Of a stretch of DNA of 64,000 bases, positions 24,703 through 33,333 are shown one piece after another (the stretch's first letter is position 1; every line of letters starts with the position of its first letter). A program made the position numbers and the translations under genes. The stretch is from Thermoanaerobaculia bacterium (GTDB lineage: Bacteria > Acidobacteriota > Thermoanaerobaculia > Multivoradales > Multivoraceae). The notes below the pieces were generated by a model. That model was not told the DNA's origin, did not search any database, and saw only the letters and a list, made by a program, of their open reading frames with translations. Location of the stretch: NCBI GenBank assembly GCA_022822365.1, contig JAJEBV010000015.1, positions 1 through 64,000 of the forward strand. Reading direction: 5' to 3'.

Positions 24703-27700
24703 GAGACGCCCCCGGAAGGAGTGCTCTGCCAACGCTCCGCGAGCTGGGCCACCGGGTCGACCAGCAGGTCCTCAACGGGGAGTTCGGCCAGCAGGCCGTC
24801 GTCGAACTCCGGCGCCCTCCTGAGTACCTGGTCGCGCAGGCCGGAGTAACGCTCCCGGTAGCCGGAGAGCAGGCGGCGCAACTCGGGTGCGGGCGCCCGT
24901 TCCCGGAAGCGCACATGGATCAGGTTGAGCGCAGAGACCCCGCCGTCGCTCCACTCGGGCACGCCGATGAACACCCGGCCATCCGTGCGGCCGCGAGCCG
25001 CCATCAGCCGGCCTTCGACCGCGACCGCGTACTTCGTGCCCTGGAGCAGCGGCTCCCGGACGGTGCGCGACTGCAGGTCGCGGCACAGGCCGCCGGCGCG
25101 CAGGACCCGAATGGTGGCGTCGTCGCCCGGCGGCGGGCCGTCGCCTCCGGCCCAGAGCCGGTAGCGGACGTAGCCGAGCACCTGGTCGACGAAGGGGTCG
25201 AGCGCGCTCATGGTCCGCCTGTCCTCCGCCGTGATCGATTCCTCCGGCGCGCCGGCCAGCCGCAGCGCCGTGTCCAGGGGCATCCGGCCCAGGGTCTGAT
25301 CGTGGCGCGAGATGCCCACGGTGACCGTCTTCGCCTGGTGCTTGATCGTGTCGATGTGCCGGGTGAGGTCGTCGATCGCGGGGCCGAGAGCATCTCGCAA
25401 CTCCGCCAGCGCGTCCACCTCACCGCCTTCACCTGCTCCACCCAGCCGGTCGAGCGCCACCGCCAGCCGCACCGCCCGGCCGACATGGAGGTTGCCGTCG
25501 TAGCGGCCGGCCGCCAGCGTGCCGCGGACGGCGTCCATCTCGTCACCGGCCCTCTCGCGCAGTCGCGCCGCCGGCCGCGCCGCGCCGGCGGCGGCCACGT
25601 CGTCCACCGCCGTGCGGATCGCCCGCAGCGGCCTGGCGAGGTCGTCGATGGCGAGGGCCGCGTGGTAGCCGAACAGGTGGCCGACCACGGTCGCCAGCAC
25701 GAAGGACAGCTCGGGCGCCACCTCGGGCACCTCGATCGCCGCTGCCGCGGACGGAAACGCCGCGCCCTCGGAGGCGATGACGATCGGCGTCGCGCGATGG
25801 GCGCGGTAGACGTCGATCTCCTTCCTCGAGTCTGCCGCCGTCGAGCCCTGGACTCCGGTCGCGCAGACCAGGATCAGGGGCTCGGACGACAGGTCGATGT
25901 GCTTCTTGTCTTCCGTCGTGTCGCAGGCGATCGCCTTGTAGCAGAGTTCGGAGAGTTTGATCCGGATCTCCTCCGCGGCGATCCGGTCGAGGCCGTTGCC
26001 GACGACCGACCAGTCGCGCAGCCGGGGCGCGTACTCCCTCGCAGCCTCGGCGATCGCAGGGCGCAGGGCGAGGGTGCGCTCCATCGCGTCGGGCAGGCGC
26101 CGGAGCTCCCGCAGCAGGCGGTCGGCAGCGGGGCGTTCGTCCGGGCCGCCCGCGACCTGGTCGGCGATCGAGACGGCGAGCAGCATCCCGGCCGCGATCT
26201 GGGAGTAGAAGGCCTTGGTGGACGCGACGCTCATCTCCACGTCCCGACCGTCCGAGGTGTAAAGCACGCCGTCCGCCCGCTCGGCCAGATCGGAGTTGCG
26301 GCGGTTCACGATCGCGACCGCGCGGGCGCCCCGCCGCTGCGCCAGGTTGACCGTGCGCAGCGTGTCCGTCGTCGTCCCGGACTGGCTGACCGCGACGACC
26401 ACAGTGTCGTGCATGTCGGCCACCAGGTGGAAGCCCGAGAGCTCGGTCGCGGGCATCGCGTCGACTCGCGGACGGCTCAGGCCCCGCTCGCGCAGCCGTC
26501 CCTCGATCGCCGCGGCGATCCCCTGGCCGGCAACGGCTGCGGTGCCCTGACCGGTGACGACGATGCGGCCTGTGGTTCCGTCCCGGAGGCCGCGCGCGAC
26601 CGCCTCCGGCAGCGTCCGCTCGCCGAGCGAGACCCGCAGGCGCCCGGTCGCGTCCTCCCGCAGCTTGCCGCGCAGCGTGTTGCGCACGGAGCGCGGCGCC
26701 TCGCTGATCTCCTTGAGCAGGAAGTGGGGGTACTCGCCCCGGTCGATGTCGCGGGTCGTGATCTCGGCGCGGTCGAGCCCATCCGGCGACACCGGCAGGG
26801 GCGTGCCTCCGGCGGAGAATCGTTCGATGCCCTCCAGTTCGCCGGCGCGGGCGGCGTCGAGCACCACGATCTGTCCCCAGCCGGCGCCCGCGGTGTCCGG
26901 TTCCGCCTCGCCGTCGAGGCGCAGCCAGGTCGGGGTCTCCTCGACCAGGCCGTAGGGTTCGCTGGCGACCACGAAGGCGTGATCGGCCAATCCCACGTAG
27001 AGACCCTGGCCGCTGCCCTGGGTCGCCAGGTAGAGCCGTGACGGGTCGTCCCAGGCGAGCGCGCCGACGGCGACCGAACCCTCGAACGCCGCCACCGTGT
27101 CGCGGAAGGCGTCGAAAGGCGTGTCGCCGCCGGCCAGCCGGCGCGACATGAGAACCGGCATCACCTTCGCGTCCGTCGTGATCCCGGGGTCGAGCTCCAG
27201 CTTCTCCAGCACCGCCAGGTCGCCGTGGTTGTCGATGTCGCCGTTGATCGCGGCGATCACCCGGGGCGACGCCTGGCCATCGGCACCGCCGTCCCCGGCC
27301 TCCGCCTCGTTCAACGGATGCGCGTTGGCCTCGTTGATCCGGCCGACGCTCGCCCAGCGGGTATGCCCAAGCACGGCCGCCACGACCTCCGGGCTCTCGA
27401 GCGCCGCCGCCAGCAACGGATCGGCGGCGACCGCCTCGCGCAGGAAACGGACGTTGTCGCCCAGTTCACCGACCTCCTCCGCGCACTTGTAGACCAGGCC
27501 GATCCGTCCTCCGCCCCGAATCACCGCGCGATGACTGAACAACGGATCCCCTGCCCGTCCGTCGAGTCCGGCGCGGATCGCCGCATCGTCCGGGTCGAGG
27601 CCGTGTCCGGAGAGAAGCAGAAACAGCCCGGCCGAATCGCGGCCCCGGATCTCGAGGCGGTCGAGCGACGAGAAAGCCTGCTGGACGGCGATGAGCACGT

Positions 27701-28169
27701 CGAGTCCCGCGTCGCCGGCGCCGGCCGGCGCCAGTGCGTCCACTTCGACAGCGGTCCGCAGCCGGTCACGGCGAATCGCCCACTCGGCGTCGGCCAGCGC
27801 CGCCGCGGCCCGGTTCACCGCCTCCAGCCCGGCATCGCCGAAACGGGCGCCGCCGGTATCGAGGCCTGCTTTCAACCGGGTCACGGCCGCCGAGCAGGGC
27901 CGCAACGCATCGGCGATCGCGGCCCGCAGCGTTTCGTCCCGCACCAGGGACCGCACAGCCGGCCGGGCTCGCAACCGCCGGTCCCAGCCGGCCAGTTCGG
28001 AAGCGGCAGCGGACAGGGCCGCGGCCAATGACTGTGCCTCGGCCCGGTCGCTATCGGCAACCGCGGCCTCGGCCGCTCGGCCCGCGGCCGCGAGGCCCTC
28101 CAGGAGCTCGCGCGAGTCGATCGCCGGTCCGGGGTGGGGGCGCATCAGGATGCCGACGATCCCGCACAT
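24699..28169 (-). CDS. Very large GlmS-like protein: class II amidotransferase + SIS domains
   Basis: At 1156 residues it is almost twice the length of GlmS (about 610). It starts MCGIVGIL, so Cys2 is the expected N-terminal nucleophile. A helical Ala/Arg-rich insert of about 160 residues follows, then normal amidotransferase segments (RGRDSAGLF, HTRWASVGRINEANAHP, AINGDIDNHGDL). First SIS domain: VVTGQGTAAVAGQG and VAVSQSGTTTDT. Second SIS region: VVGNGLDRIAAEE. About 250 further residues have no recognised domain. It may aminate fructose-6-phosphate or another ketose phosphate. Similar oversized proteins exist in other high-GC bacteria. Whether it replaces GlmS is unknown. Confidence 0.85.
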   Translation of the reverse strand: MCGIVGILMRPHPGPAIDSRELLEGLAAAGRAAEAAVADSDRAEAQSLAAALSAAASELAGWDRRLRARPAVRSLVRDETLRAAIADALRPCSAAVTRLKAGLDTGGARFGDAGLEAVNRAAAALADAEWAIRRDRLRTAVEVDALAPAGAGDAGLDVLIAVQQAFSSLDRLEIRGRDSAGLFLLLSGHGLDPDDAAIRAGLDGRAGDPLFSHRAVIRGGGRIGLVYKCAEEVGELGDNVRFLREAVAADPLLAAALESPEVVAAVLGHTRWASVGRINEANAHPLNEAEAGDGGADGQASPRVIAAINGDIDNHGDLAVLEKLELDPGITTDAKVMPVLMSRRLAGGDTPFDAFRDTVAAFEGSVAVGALAWDDPSRLYLATQGSGQGLYVGLADHAFVVASEPYGLVEETPTWLRLDGEAEPDTAGAGWGQIVVLDAARAGELEGIERFSAGGTPLPVSPDGLDRAEITTRDIDRGEYPHFLLKEISEAPRSVRNTLRGKLREDATGRLRVSLGERTLPEAVARGLRDGTTGRIVVTGQGTAAVAGQGIAAAIEGRLRERGLSRPRVDAMPATELSGFHLVADMHDTVVVAVSQSGTTTDTLRTVNLAQRRGARAVAIVNRRNSDLAERADGVLYTSDGRDVEMSVASTKAFYSQIAAGMLLAVSIADQVAGGPDERPAADRLLRELRRLPDAMERTLALRPAIAEAAREYAPRLRDWSVVGNGLDRIAAEEIRIKLSELCYKAIACDTTEDKKHIDLSSEPLILVCATGVQGSTAADSRKEIDVYRAHRATPIVIASEGAAFPSAAAAIEVPEVAPELSFVLATVVGHLFGYHAALAIDDLARPLRAIRTAVDDVAAAGAARPAARLRERAGDEMDAVRGTLAAGRYDGNLHVGRAVRLAVALDRLGGAGEGGEVDALAELRDALGPAIDDLTRHIDTIKHQAKTVTVGISRHDQTLGRMPLDTALRLAGAPEESITAEDRRTMSALDPFVDQVLGYVRYRLWAGGDGPPPGDDATIRVLRAGGLCRDLQSRTVREPLLQGTKYAVAVEGRLMAARGRTDGRVFIGVPEWSDGGVSALNLIHVRFRERAPAPELRRLLSGYRERYSGLRDQVLRRAPEFDDGLLAELPVEDLLVDPVAQLAERWQSTPSGGVS

Positions 28170-28231
28170 GGGTCCCCGAAGCTTAGCCCGGAACGGGGCG
28201 GTAAGCTCCCGGCGAGAGGGAACCGACCGGA
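28170..28231. promoter_or_regulatory. Divergent intergenic region with inverted repeat
   Basis: This 62-bp gap lies between the GlmS-like gene (minus) and the nitrilase-family gene (plus). It holds an inverted repeat AGCTTA (28180-28185) and TAAGCT (28202-28207) around a GC-rich centre. This could be an operator or a small hairpin. Shine-Dalgarno GAGAGGG lies upstream of the plus-strand ATG. Confidence 0.35.
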
Positions 28232-29065
28232 ATGAACGACACGACGACATTCCTCGCCGCGGTGGTCCAGATGGGCTCCACCTCGGACGAGCAGGCGAAC
28301 TGGGAAACCGCCCGGCACTGGATCGAAACGGCGGCGGACCGCGGCGCCACGTTCGTCTCGACGCCCGAGAACACGAACTACCTCGGGCCGCACAAGGAGA
28401 AGGTCAAGCTGGCCGAGCCGACGTCGGGCGCCACCTGCGCCCGCTTCGCCGCCCTGGCGCGCGACCGCGGCATCCATCTGCTGCTCGGCTCCTACAACGA
28501 GAAGGCCCCCGGCGAGAGCGAGCGCTGCTACAACACGAGCGTCCTGTTCGACCCGCAGGGGGAGATCGTCGCCACCTACCGCAAGATTCACCTCTTCGAC
28601 GTCGACGTCTCCGCCGAGGTGCGCTTCCTGGAGTCGAAGACGGCCGTGCCCGGCGAGGACACGGTGACCGTCGACACCCCGCTCGCGCGCCTCGGTCTCA
28701 CGATCTGCTACGACATGCGCTTCCCCGAGCTCTACCTGAAGCTCGCCCGGGAAGGCGCGGAGATCCTGACCATCCCCTCCGCCTTCACCCTGATGACCGG
28801 CAAGGACCACTGGTTCCCGCTGCTGCGCGCCCGGGCCATCGAGACCCAGTGCTACGTGCTGGCCGCCGCCCAGACCGGCCGCCACGACGACCGCGGGCTA
28901 CGGCACAGCTACGGCCACTCGGTGATCATCGACCCGTGGGGCCACGTCCTGGCCGATGCCGGAGACGGACCCGGCATCGCGATCGCGGAGATCGACCGGC
29001 GTCGCGTCGCCGAGGTGCGGCGCTCGATGCCGGTCGCCTCGCACCGCCGGCTGCCGGTCGGCTGA
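28232..29065 (+). CDS. Nitrilase-superfamily amidase, Nit1 (deaminated glutathione amidase)-like
   Basis: The 277-residue carbon-nitrogen hydrolase has the catalytic triad Glu46 (TPENTNY), Lys118 (YRKIHLFDVD) and Cys159 (ICYDMRFPELY). The KIHLFDVD and CYDMRFPE segments fit the Nit1/omega-amidase branch, which repairs deaminated glutathione or alpha-ketoglutaramate. Nitrilases proper are less likely. It is followed 16 bp later by the SLC13-type permease gene, probably in one transcript. The protein is cytoplasmic, with no signal sequence. Confidence 0.9.
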   Translation: MNDTTTFLAAVVQMGSTSDEQANWETARHWIETAADRGATFVSTPENTNYLGPHKEKVKLAEPTSGATCARFAALARDRGIHLLLGSYNEKAPGESERCYNTSVLFDPQGEIVATYRKIHLFDVDVSAEVRFLESKTAVPGEDTVTVDTPLARLGLTICYDMRFPELYLKLAREGAEILTIPSAFTLMTGKDHWFPLLRARAIETQCYVLAAAQTGRHDDRGLRHSYGHSVIIDPWGHVLADAGDGPGIAIAEIDRRRVAEVRRSMPVASHRRLPVG

Positions 29066-29081
29066 GCGCCGGGAACCGCCG

Positions 29082-30860
29082 ATGGACATCTGGATCCTCG
29101 TCGCCGTCATCGTCTTCACGTTCCTGGCGTTCAGCTTCGAATGGCTGCGGATCGACGCGGTCGCCCTCTCCAGCCTGGGGCTGCTGCTCCTGTTCGGGCT
29201 GGTGACGCCCCAGGAGGCGATCCGGGGCTTCAGCAACGACGCCGTCATCACGGTGATGATGATGTTCATCCTGAGTTACGGGCTGACCCACACCGGTCTG
29301 ATCGACCGCTTCGGCCAGAAACTCGCGCAGCTCTCCGGCAGGACGCACTGGGCCGCCGCGATCGCCCTGATCCTGGTCTGCGGCGTGCTCTCGGCCTTCA
29401 TCAACAACACGGCTGCCCTGGCGATCCTGATGCCGGTCGGCATCCAGATCGCGAAGCACTACGGCGTGTCGCCGTCGCGGATCCTGCTCCCCCTGTCCTA
29501 CCTTTCGATCATCGGCGGCACCTGCACCCTGATCGGCACATCGACGAACCTGCTGGTCGCCTCCATGTCGGCGGAGTACGGCTTCGGAGCCTTCAGCATG
29601 TTCGAGTTCCTGGCGCTCGGACTGATCCTCCTGGTCGTCGGCTTCGCCTACATCGTGTTCGTGCCGATGCGGCGCCTGCCGGATCGCGCCGGGTCCTCCG
29701 ACCTGACGACGAAGTACCAACTGTCTTCGTTCCTGACCGAGGTCCAGGTGCCGGAGGGGAGTTCGCTCGTCGGCAACAACGTGGTCGACGCACACATCAA
29801 CGAGCGTTTTCGCCTGACGGTGCTCGAGATCCTGCGCGGCGAGGAACGGATCGCCGTCGAACTCCGCTCCACGCCCATGCAGGGCGGCGATGTCCTGATC
29901 GTCGAGGGCCTGATGGACGACATCGTCAGCTTCCGCGATCACTACGGCCTGCGCCTGCGCACGGAAACGAAGATCGGCGACCGCGACCTCTCGGACCAGA
30001 ACAACATCATGGCGGAGATCCAGCTCTCGCCCGTTTCCCGGCTGACCGGCTCGACGATCCGCGACCTGGACTTTCGCCGCCGCTTCGGCTGCTTCGTGCT
30101 GGCGCTTAACCGCACCGGCGACCCGATCCGCGAGAAGCTGGCCCACATCGTCCTCCACAACTGGGACACCCTGCTCGTGTTCGGCCCCCGGTCCCGGATC
30201 GAAGCCCTCTACGAGACGGAGGACTTCATCCCGTTGCAGCAGGACGTCAAGCTGCGCCTCGTCATCCCGCGGCGCTGGTGGCTCGCGGTGGTGATCATCC
30301 CGATCGTCGTCATCGTCGCCGCCACCGGCGTCACCTCGATCCTGAAGGCGTCGATCCTGGGCGCCGTGGCGCTCATCGTCTTCGGCGGCATCTCGGTGCA
30401 GCAGGCGTACGAGGCGATCAACTGGACCGTCATCTTCCTGCTCGTCGGCATCCTGCCGATGGGCATCGCGATGGAGAAGACCGGTCTCGCGGCGATGATC
30501 GGAGAGACGATCGCGAATGCCGGCGCCGACTACGGGCCCTGGGCGGTCATCGCGCTCGTCTACCTGGCGACAGCCCTGCTCTCGGAGATCGTCTCGAACA
30601 ACTCGACCGCGGTGCTCATGGTGCCGATCGCCGGCACCGCCGCGGCCTCGATGGGCCTCGAACCGAAGCCCTTCATGATGACCGTCGCCTTCGCCGCTTC
30701 CGCCAGCTTCCTGACCCCGATGGGATACCAGACGAACGCGATGGTCTTCGGACCCGGCGGCTACCGCTTCATGGACTACGTGAAGTTCGGCGCGCCGCTC
30801 AAGATCGTTTTCTGCGTCCTTTCCGTGTGGCTGATCCCGATGTTCTGGCCGCTCACGTAG
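29082..30860 (+). CDS. SLC13/DASS-type permease with central TrkA-C domains
   Basis: The 592-residue membrane protein has two hydrophobic halves (about 1-190 and 405-592) around a soluble part of roughly 210 residues. The soluble part contains two RCK/TrkA-C-like domains (SFLTEVQVPEGSSLVGNNV and MAEIQLSPVSRLTGSTI). Transport signatures are FINNTAALAILMPVG with STNLLVAS in the first half and IVSNNSTAVLMVPIA with MGYQTNAMVFGPGGY in the second. These are SNT-like motifs of sodium-coupled anion permeases. The substrate could be a dicarboxylate, sulfate or a similar anion. A repeat copy follows the stop by 3 bp. Confidence 0.9.
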   Translation: MDIWILVAVIVFTFLAFSFEWLRIDAVALSSLGLLLLFGLVTPQEAIRGFSNDAVITVMMMFILSYGLTHTGLIDRFGQKLAQLSGRTHWAAAIALILVCGVLSAFINNTAALAILMPVGIQIAKHYGVSPSRILLPLSYLSIIGGTCTLIGTSTNLLVASMSAEYGFGAFSMFEFLALGLILLVVGFAYIVFVPMRRLPDRAGSSDLTTKYQLSSFLTEVQVPEGSSLVGNNVVDAHINERFRLTVLEILRGEERIAVELRSTPMQGGDVLIVEGLMDDIVSFRDHYGLRLRTETKIGDRDLSDQNNIMAEIQLSPVSRLTGSTIRDLDFRRRFGCFVLALNRTGDPIREKLAHIVLHNWDTLLVFGPRSRIEALYETEDFIPLQQDVKLRLVIPRRWWLAVVIIPIVVIVAATGVTSILKASILGAVALIVFGGISVQQAYEAINWTVIFLLVGILPMGIAMEKTGLAAMIGETIANAGADYGPWAVIALVYLATALLSEIVSNNSTAVLMVPIAGTAAASMGLEPKPFMMTVAFAASASFLTPMGYQTNAMVFGPGGYRFMDYVKFGAPLKIVFCVLSVWLIPMFWPLT

Positions 30861-30862
30861 AG

Positions 30863-30934
30863 CTGGGTGCGCGGGTCTTCTGACCCGCTGCCGCCGAAGG
30901 CGGCCAGATCACCGGCCGGCCGCAGGCCGGCGCC
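30863..30934 (+). repeat. Modular palindromic repeat, copy D (hairpins 1 + 2 + 3a)
   Basis: This is a full-length copy: CTGGGTGCGCGGG entry, hairpin 1 (GCGGGTC-TTCT-GACCCGC), hairpin 2 (GCCGCC-GAA-GGCGGC), a spacer CAGATCACC, and hairpin 3a (GCCGGCC-GCA-GGCCGGC). It starts 3 bp after the permease stop and ends 2 bp before the stop of convergent fpg, so it is well placed to end both transcripts. Confidence 0.88.
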
Positions 30935-30935
30935 G

Positions 30936-31760
30936 CTACCTCTGGCAGCGCGGACAGTAGTAGGTGCCGCGGTTCGACAGCGTCACCCGGCGGATGCTCG
31001 CCCCGCAGCCGGCCGGGCACGGCTCGCCTTCGCGGCCGTAGACATCGAGCGAGACCTGGAAGTAGCCCGAGTTGCCCTCGCCGTCGGCGAAGTCGTTGAG
31101 AGTCGTGCCGCCCTGCTCGATTGCCTCCGCGAGCACCTCGCGCACCGCCTCCGCCAGAACGTCGAACCGGCGGCGCGCGATCCGAGCCACGGAGCGTCGC
31201 GGATGAATGCCGGAGCGGTAGAGCGCCTCCGACGCGTAGATGTTCCCGACGCCGACGACGACCGAAGCGTCCATCAGGAAGTTCTTGACGGGGGCCGTCC
31301 GGCCGCGGGCCAGGCCGGCGAGTCGGGCGCCGTCGAACCCGGACGACAGGGGCTCGACGCCGAGATGGCGGAAGTGCCGGTCGCTGTCCAGGCTCTCCGT
31401 CGACGCGACGAAGGCCATGCCGAAGCGTCGCGGATCGCGAAACCGCAGGCGGCGGCCCGACGCAAGCTCGAACCCCAGGTGCTCGTGGTCCACGAGCGGC
31501 GCCGCCCGGTCGACCAGGGTCAGCCGGCCGCTCATTCCGAGATGCACGGCAAGAGTCTCGCCGCCGGAGGCGTCGATCAGGAGGTACTTCGCGCGCCGGC
31601 GCAGGCCGACGACCTCCTGGCCTTCCAGGCGGCGCAGCCGGCGCTCGCAGAGCGGCTCGCGCAGGGTCGGGAAGTGAACGCGAACGGTCTCGAAGCGATC
31701 GCCCACCAGCGGGCGCTCCAGGCTGCGGCGAAGAACCTCGACTTCGGGCAGTTCGGGCAC
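30936..31760 (-). CDS. mutM: Formamidopyrimidine-DNA glycosylase
   Basis: Base-excision repair enzyme that removes 8-oxoguanine and formamidopyrimidines. The 274-residue protein starts PELPEVEVLRR after the initiator; Pro is the catalytic N-terminus and Glu3 the acid. LGMSGRLTL, a helix-two-turn-helix region with VVGVGNIYASEALY, and a C-terminal zinc finger (CPAGC, then YYCPRCQ) are all present. The GTG at 31760 is required so that Pro2 becomes N-terminal. Upstream holA ends 1 bp before it, so the two are probably co-transcribed. Confidence 0.96.
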   Translation of the reverse strand: MPELPEVEVLRRSLERPLVGDRFETVRVHFPTLREPLCERRLRRLEGQEVVGLRRRAKYLLIDASGGETLAVHLGMSGRLTLVDRAAPLVDHEHLGFELASGRRLRFRDPRRFGMAFVASTESLDSDRHFRHLGVEPLSSGFDGARLAGLARGRTAPVKNFLMDASVVVGVGNIYASEALYRSGIHPRRSVARIARRRFDVLAEAVREVLAEAIEQGGTTLNDFADGEGNSGYFQVSLDVYGREGEPCPAGCGASIRRVTLSNRGTYYCPRCQR

Positions 31761-31761
31761 G

Positions 31762-33333
31762 TCAGCGCCGGCGGCGACCGCGACGCTCGGCCGAACGGCG
31801 CGCGCCGGAACCCGCGCGCGAGCCGGCTCGTGGCCGCGCCGACAGAGCGTTCCCACTGCGCGGCGGACCTCCACCGGCGACCGCCAGAACCAGGGCCTCG
31901 AGCGCGGCGTCGTCCTCGCCCGTGCCGCCCCGCAGGCGAAGCTCTGTCTCGAGGACCTTCCAGGGAAGCTCACCCATCGCAGCCACCGCCTCCGGGCCGC
32001 GACGGGCCATGGCCGCCGTGTAGAGGTTGAAGAGGGGCCATGGCGTGGGCTTCTTCGTAGTATCCGGCCACTCTGCCATCAGTTTCGGCAACACCCGGGC
32101 CTTGAAGCCGTTGAAGCTCCCCGCTTCCGGCAGACCGTGAGCCATGGCGATGCCGTGGACGGTGGCCAACTGCTGACAGCGGCCGGCCAGGAGACTCAGG
32201 AACCGGAACCGCTCGCCCCGTGGGTCCGCCGCACTGTCGAAGTAGCGACTGAGCGCCGCCAGTGCCGCGTCAGGCTTCTGGGAATCCATCGCGTTGAAGA
32301 CGGCCCACACATCCTGCTCGCCCCGGTCCACCACCGACTCTTCCACCGCGTCGCGGTTGATTCGACCGGCGCCCTTCGGCATTCCGGCTGCGAGCTTCCG
32401 ATACTCGGCGGCGAAGCGGGCGGCGGAGGCGGCGTCTGCCTCGGAAGCGCCCCATCCCTCCGTGCGCAGGGTACGACGCGCCAGTTCGGCGGCAGCCATG
32501 CGGTCGATGCTCACGCCGGTCTCGCGCGCCAGTTCGGCGACGATCGGATCGAGGCCCGTGGGCTTGCCCTGCCGATCCAACCCGAGCGTGTCGAACGCGA
32601 ACGCGGCCTTGCGCTCGAACAGACGCCGGACGATGGGATGATCCCGGTCGACGCTTCGGTCCGCCAACACCAGGGCATGGCCCTCGGGTAAACCGCCCTC
32701 GGCGACCCTGTCGAGTTCCGCCAGGTTCCCATCGGACCAACCGCTCAGGTCTTCCGCGCGAGCCGCCTCCAGAAGCGCCGTCAACCCCTTCTTGAGCTCC
32801 GCCTTCTGCCTCTTCAGCCGCCCGCGTCGTCCACCTTTCCGGTAGTTCTTGCCGCCCGAGAACGTGGAGTCGGGCAACGCCCCGACGACGTCCTCCGCGG
32901 CGCCCGCCATCGGATCGACACCGAACAACCGGAGCACCTGCAGCAGCCGGCCAGCGGCGGTCCGTTCCGCCGCCGGAAGAGTCTCGCCGGGGCCGTGAAC
33001 CAGGCGGCCCTCGTCGTCCAGAACCTGCGCGGCTTCGTCGATCAGACCGGCTGCCGCGTCCTTGTCGGCGAACTCGGCGCTCCCGGAAACGAGGGCGATC
33101 TTGGCTGGTTCGAACAGAGAGTAGGTAAAGAGATCGGCCAGAATCGACCCCAGTTCGGCGCCGGAGGCGCCGTTGCGGACCGTCACTTCGCAGCCCGCGG
33201 CGGAAGCCAACGCCTCGGCGATCCGCGTGCCTTCACGAATCGCCTGCACCTCTTCACCAATCACCAGGTAGAGCGGCTGGCGGTCGTCGCCTTCGATTCG
33301 CTCGACGGCGGCGTCGATTTCGGGCGCTTTCAC
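31762..33333 (-). CDS. holA: DNA polymerase III delta subunit-like protein (clamp loader), enlarged
   Basis: HolA opens the sliding clamp within the clamp-loader complex. At 523 residues it is much longer than usual (about 340). The N-terminus (PLYLVIGEEVQAIREGTRIAEAL) matches the delta NTPase-like fold. The region around 265-300 (KAAFAFDTLGLDR, VAELARETGVSIDRMAAAELA) and the C-terminal helical domain (FLSLLAGRCQQLATV) also match. An insert of about 80 residues (roughly 130-215) contains a basic stretch (KGGRRGRLKRQKAELKKG). GTG at 33333 overlaps the stop of the gene before it (GTGA). The identification is moderate, from pattern and length. Confidence 0.7.
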   Translation of the reverse strand: MKAPEIDAAVERIEGDDRQPLYLVIGEEVQAIREGTRIAEALASAAGCEVTVRNGASGAELGSILADLFTYSLFEPAKIALVSGSAEFADKDAAAGLIDEAAQVLDDEGRLVHGPGETLPAAERTAAGRLLQVLRLFGVDPMAGAAEDVVGALPDSTFSGGKNYRKGGRRGRLKRQKAELKKGLTALLEAARAEDLSGWSDGNLAELDRVAEGGLPEGHALVLADRSVDRDHPIVRRLFERKAAFAFDTLGLDRQGKPTGLDPIVAELARETGVSIDRMAAAELARRTLRTEGWGASEADAASAARFAAEYRKLAAGMPKGAGRINRDAVEESVVDRGEQDVWAVFNAMDSQKPDAALAALSRYFDSAADPRGERFRFLSLLAGRCQQLATVHGIAMAHGLPEAGSFNGFKARVLPKLMAEWPDTTKKPTPWPLFNLYTAAMARRGPEAVAAMGELPWKVLETELRLRGGTGEDDAALEALVLAVAGGGPPRSGNALSARPRAGSRAGSGARRSAERRGRRRR

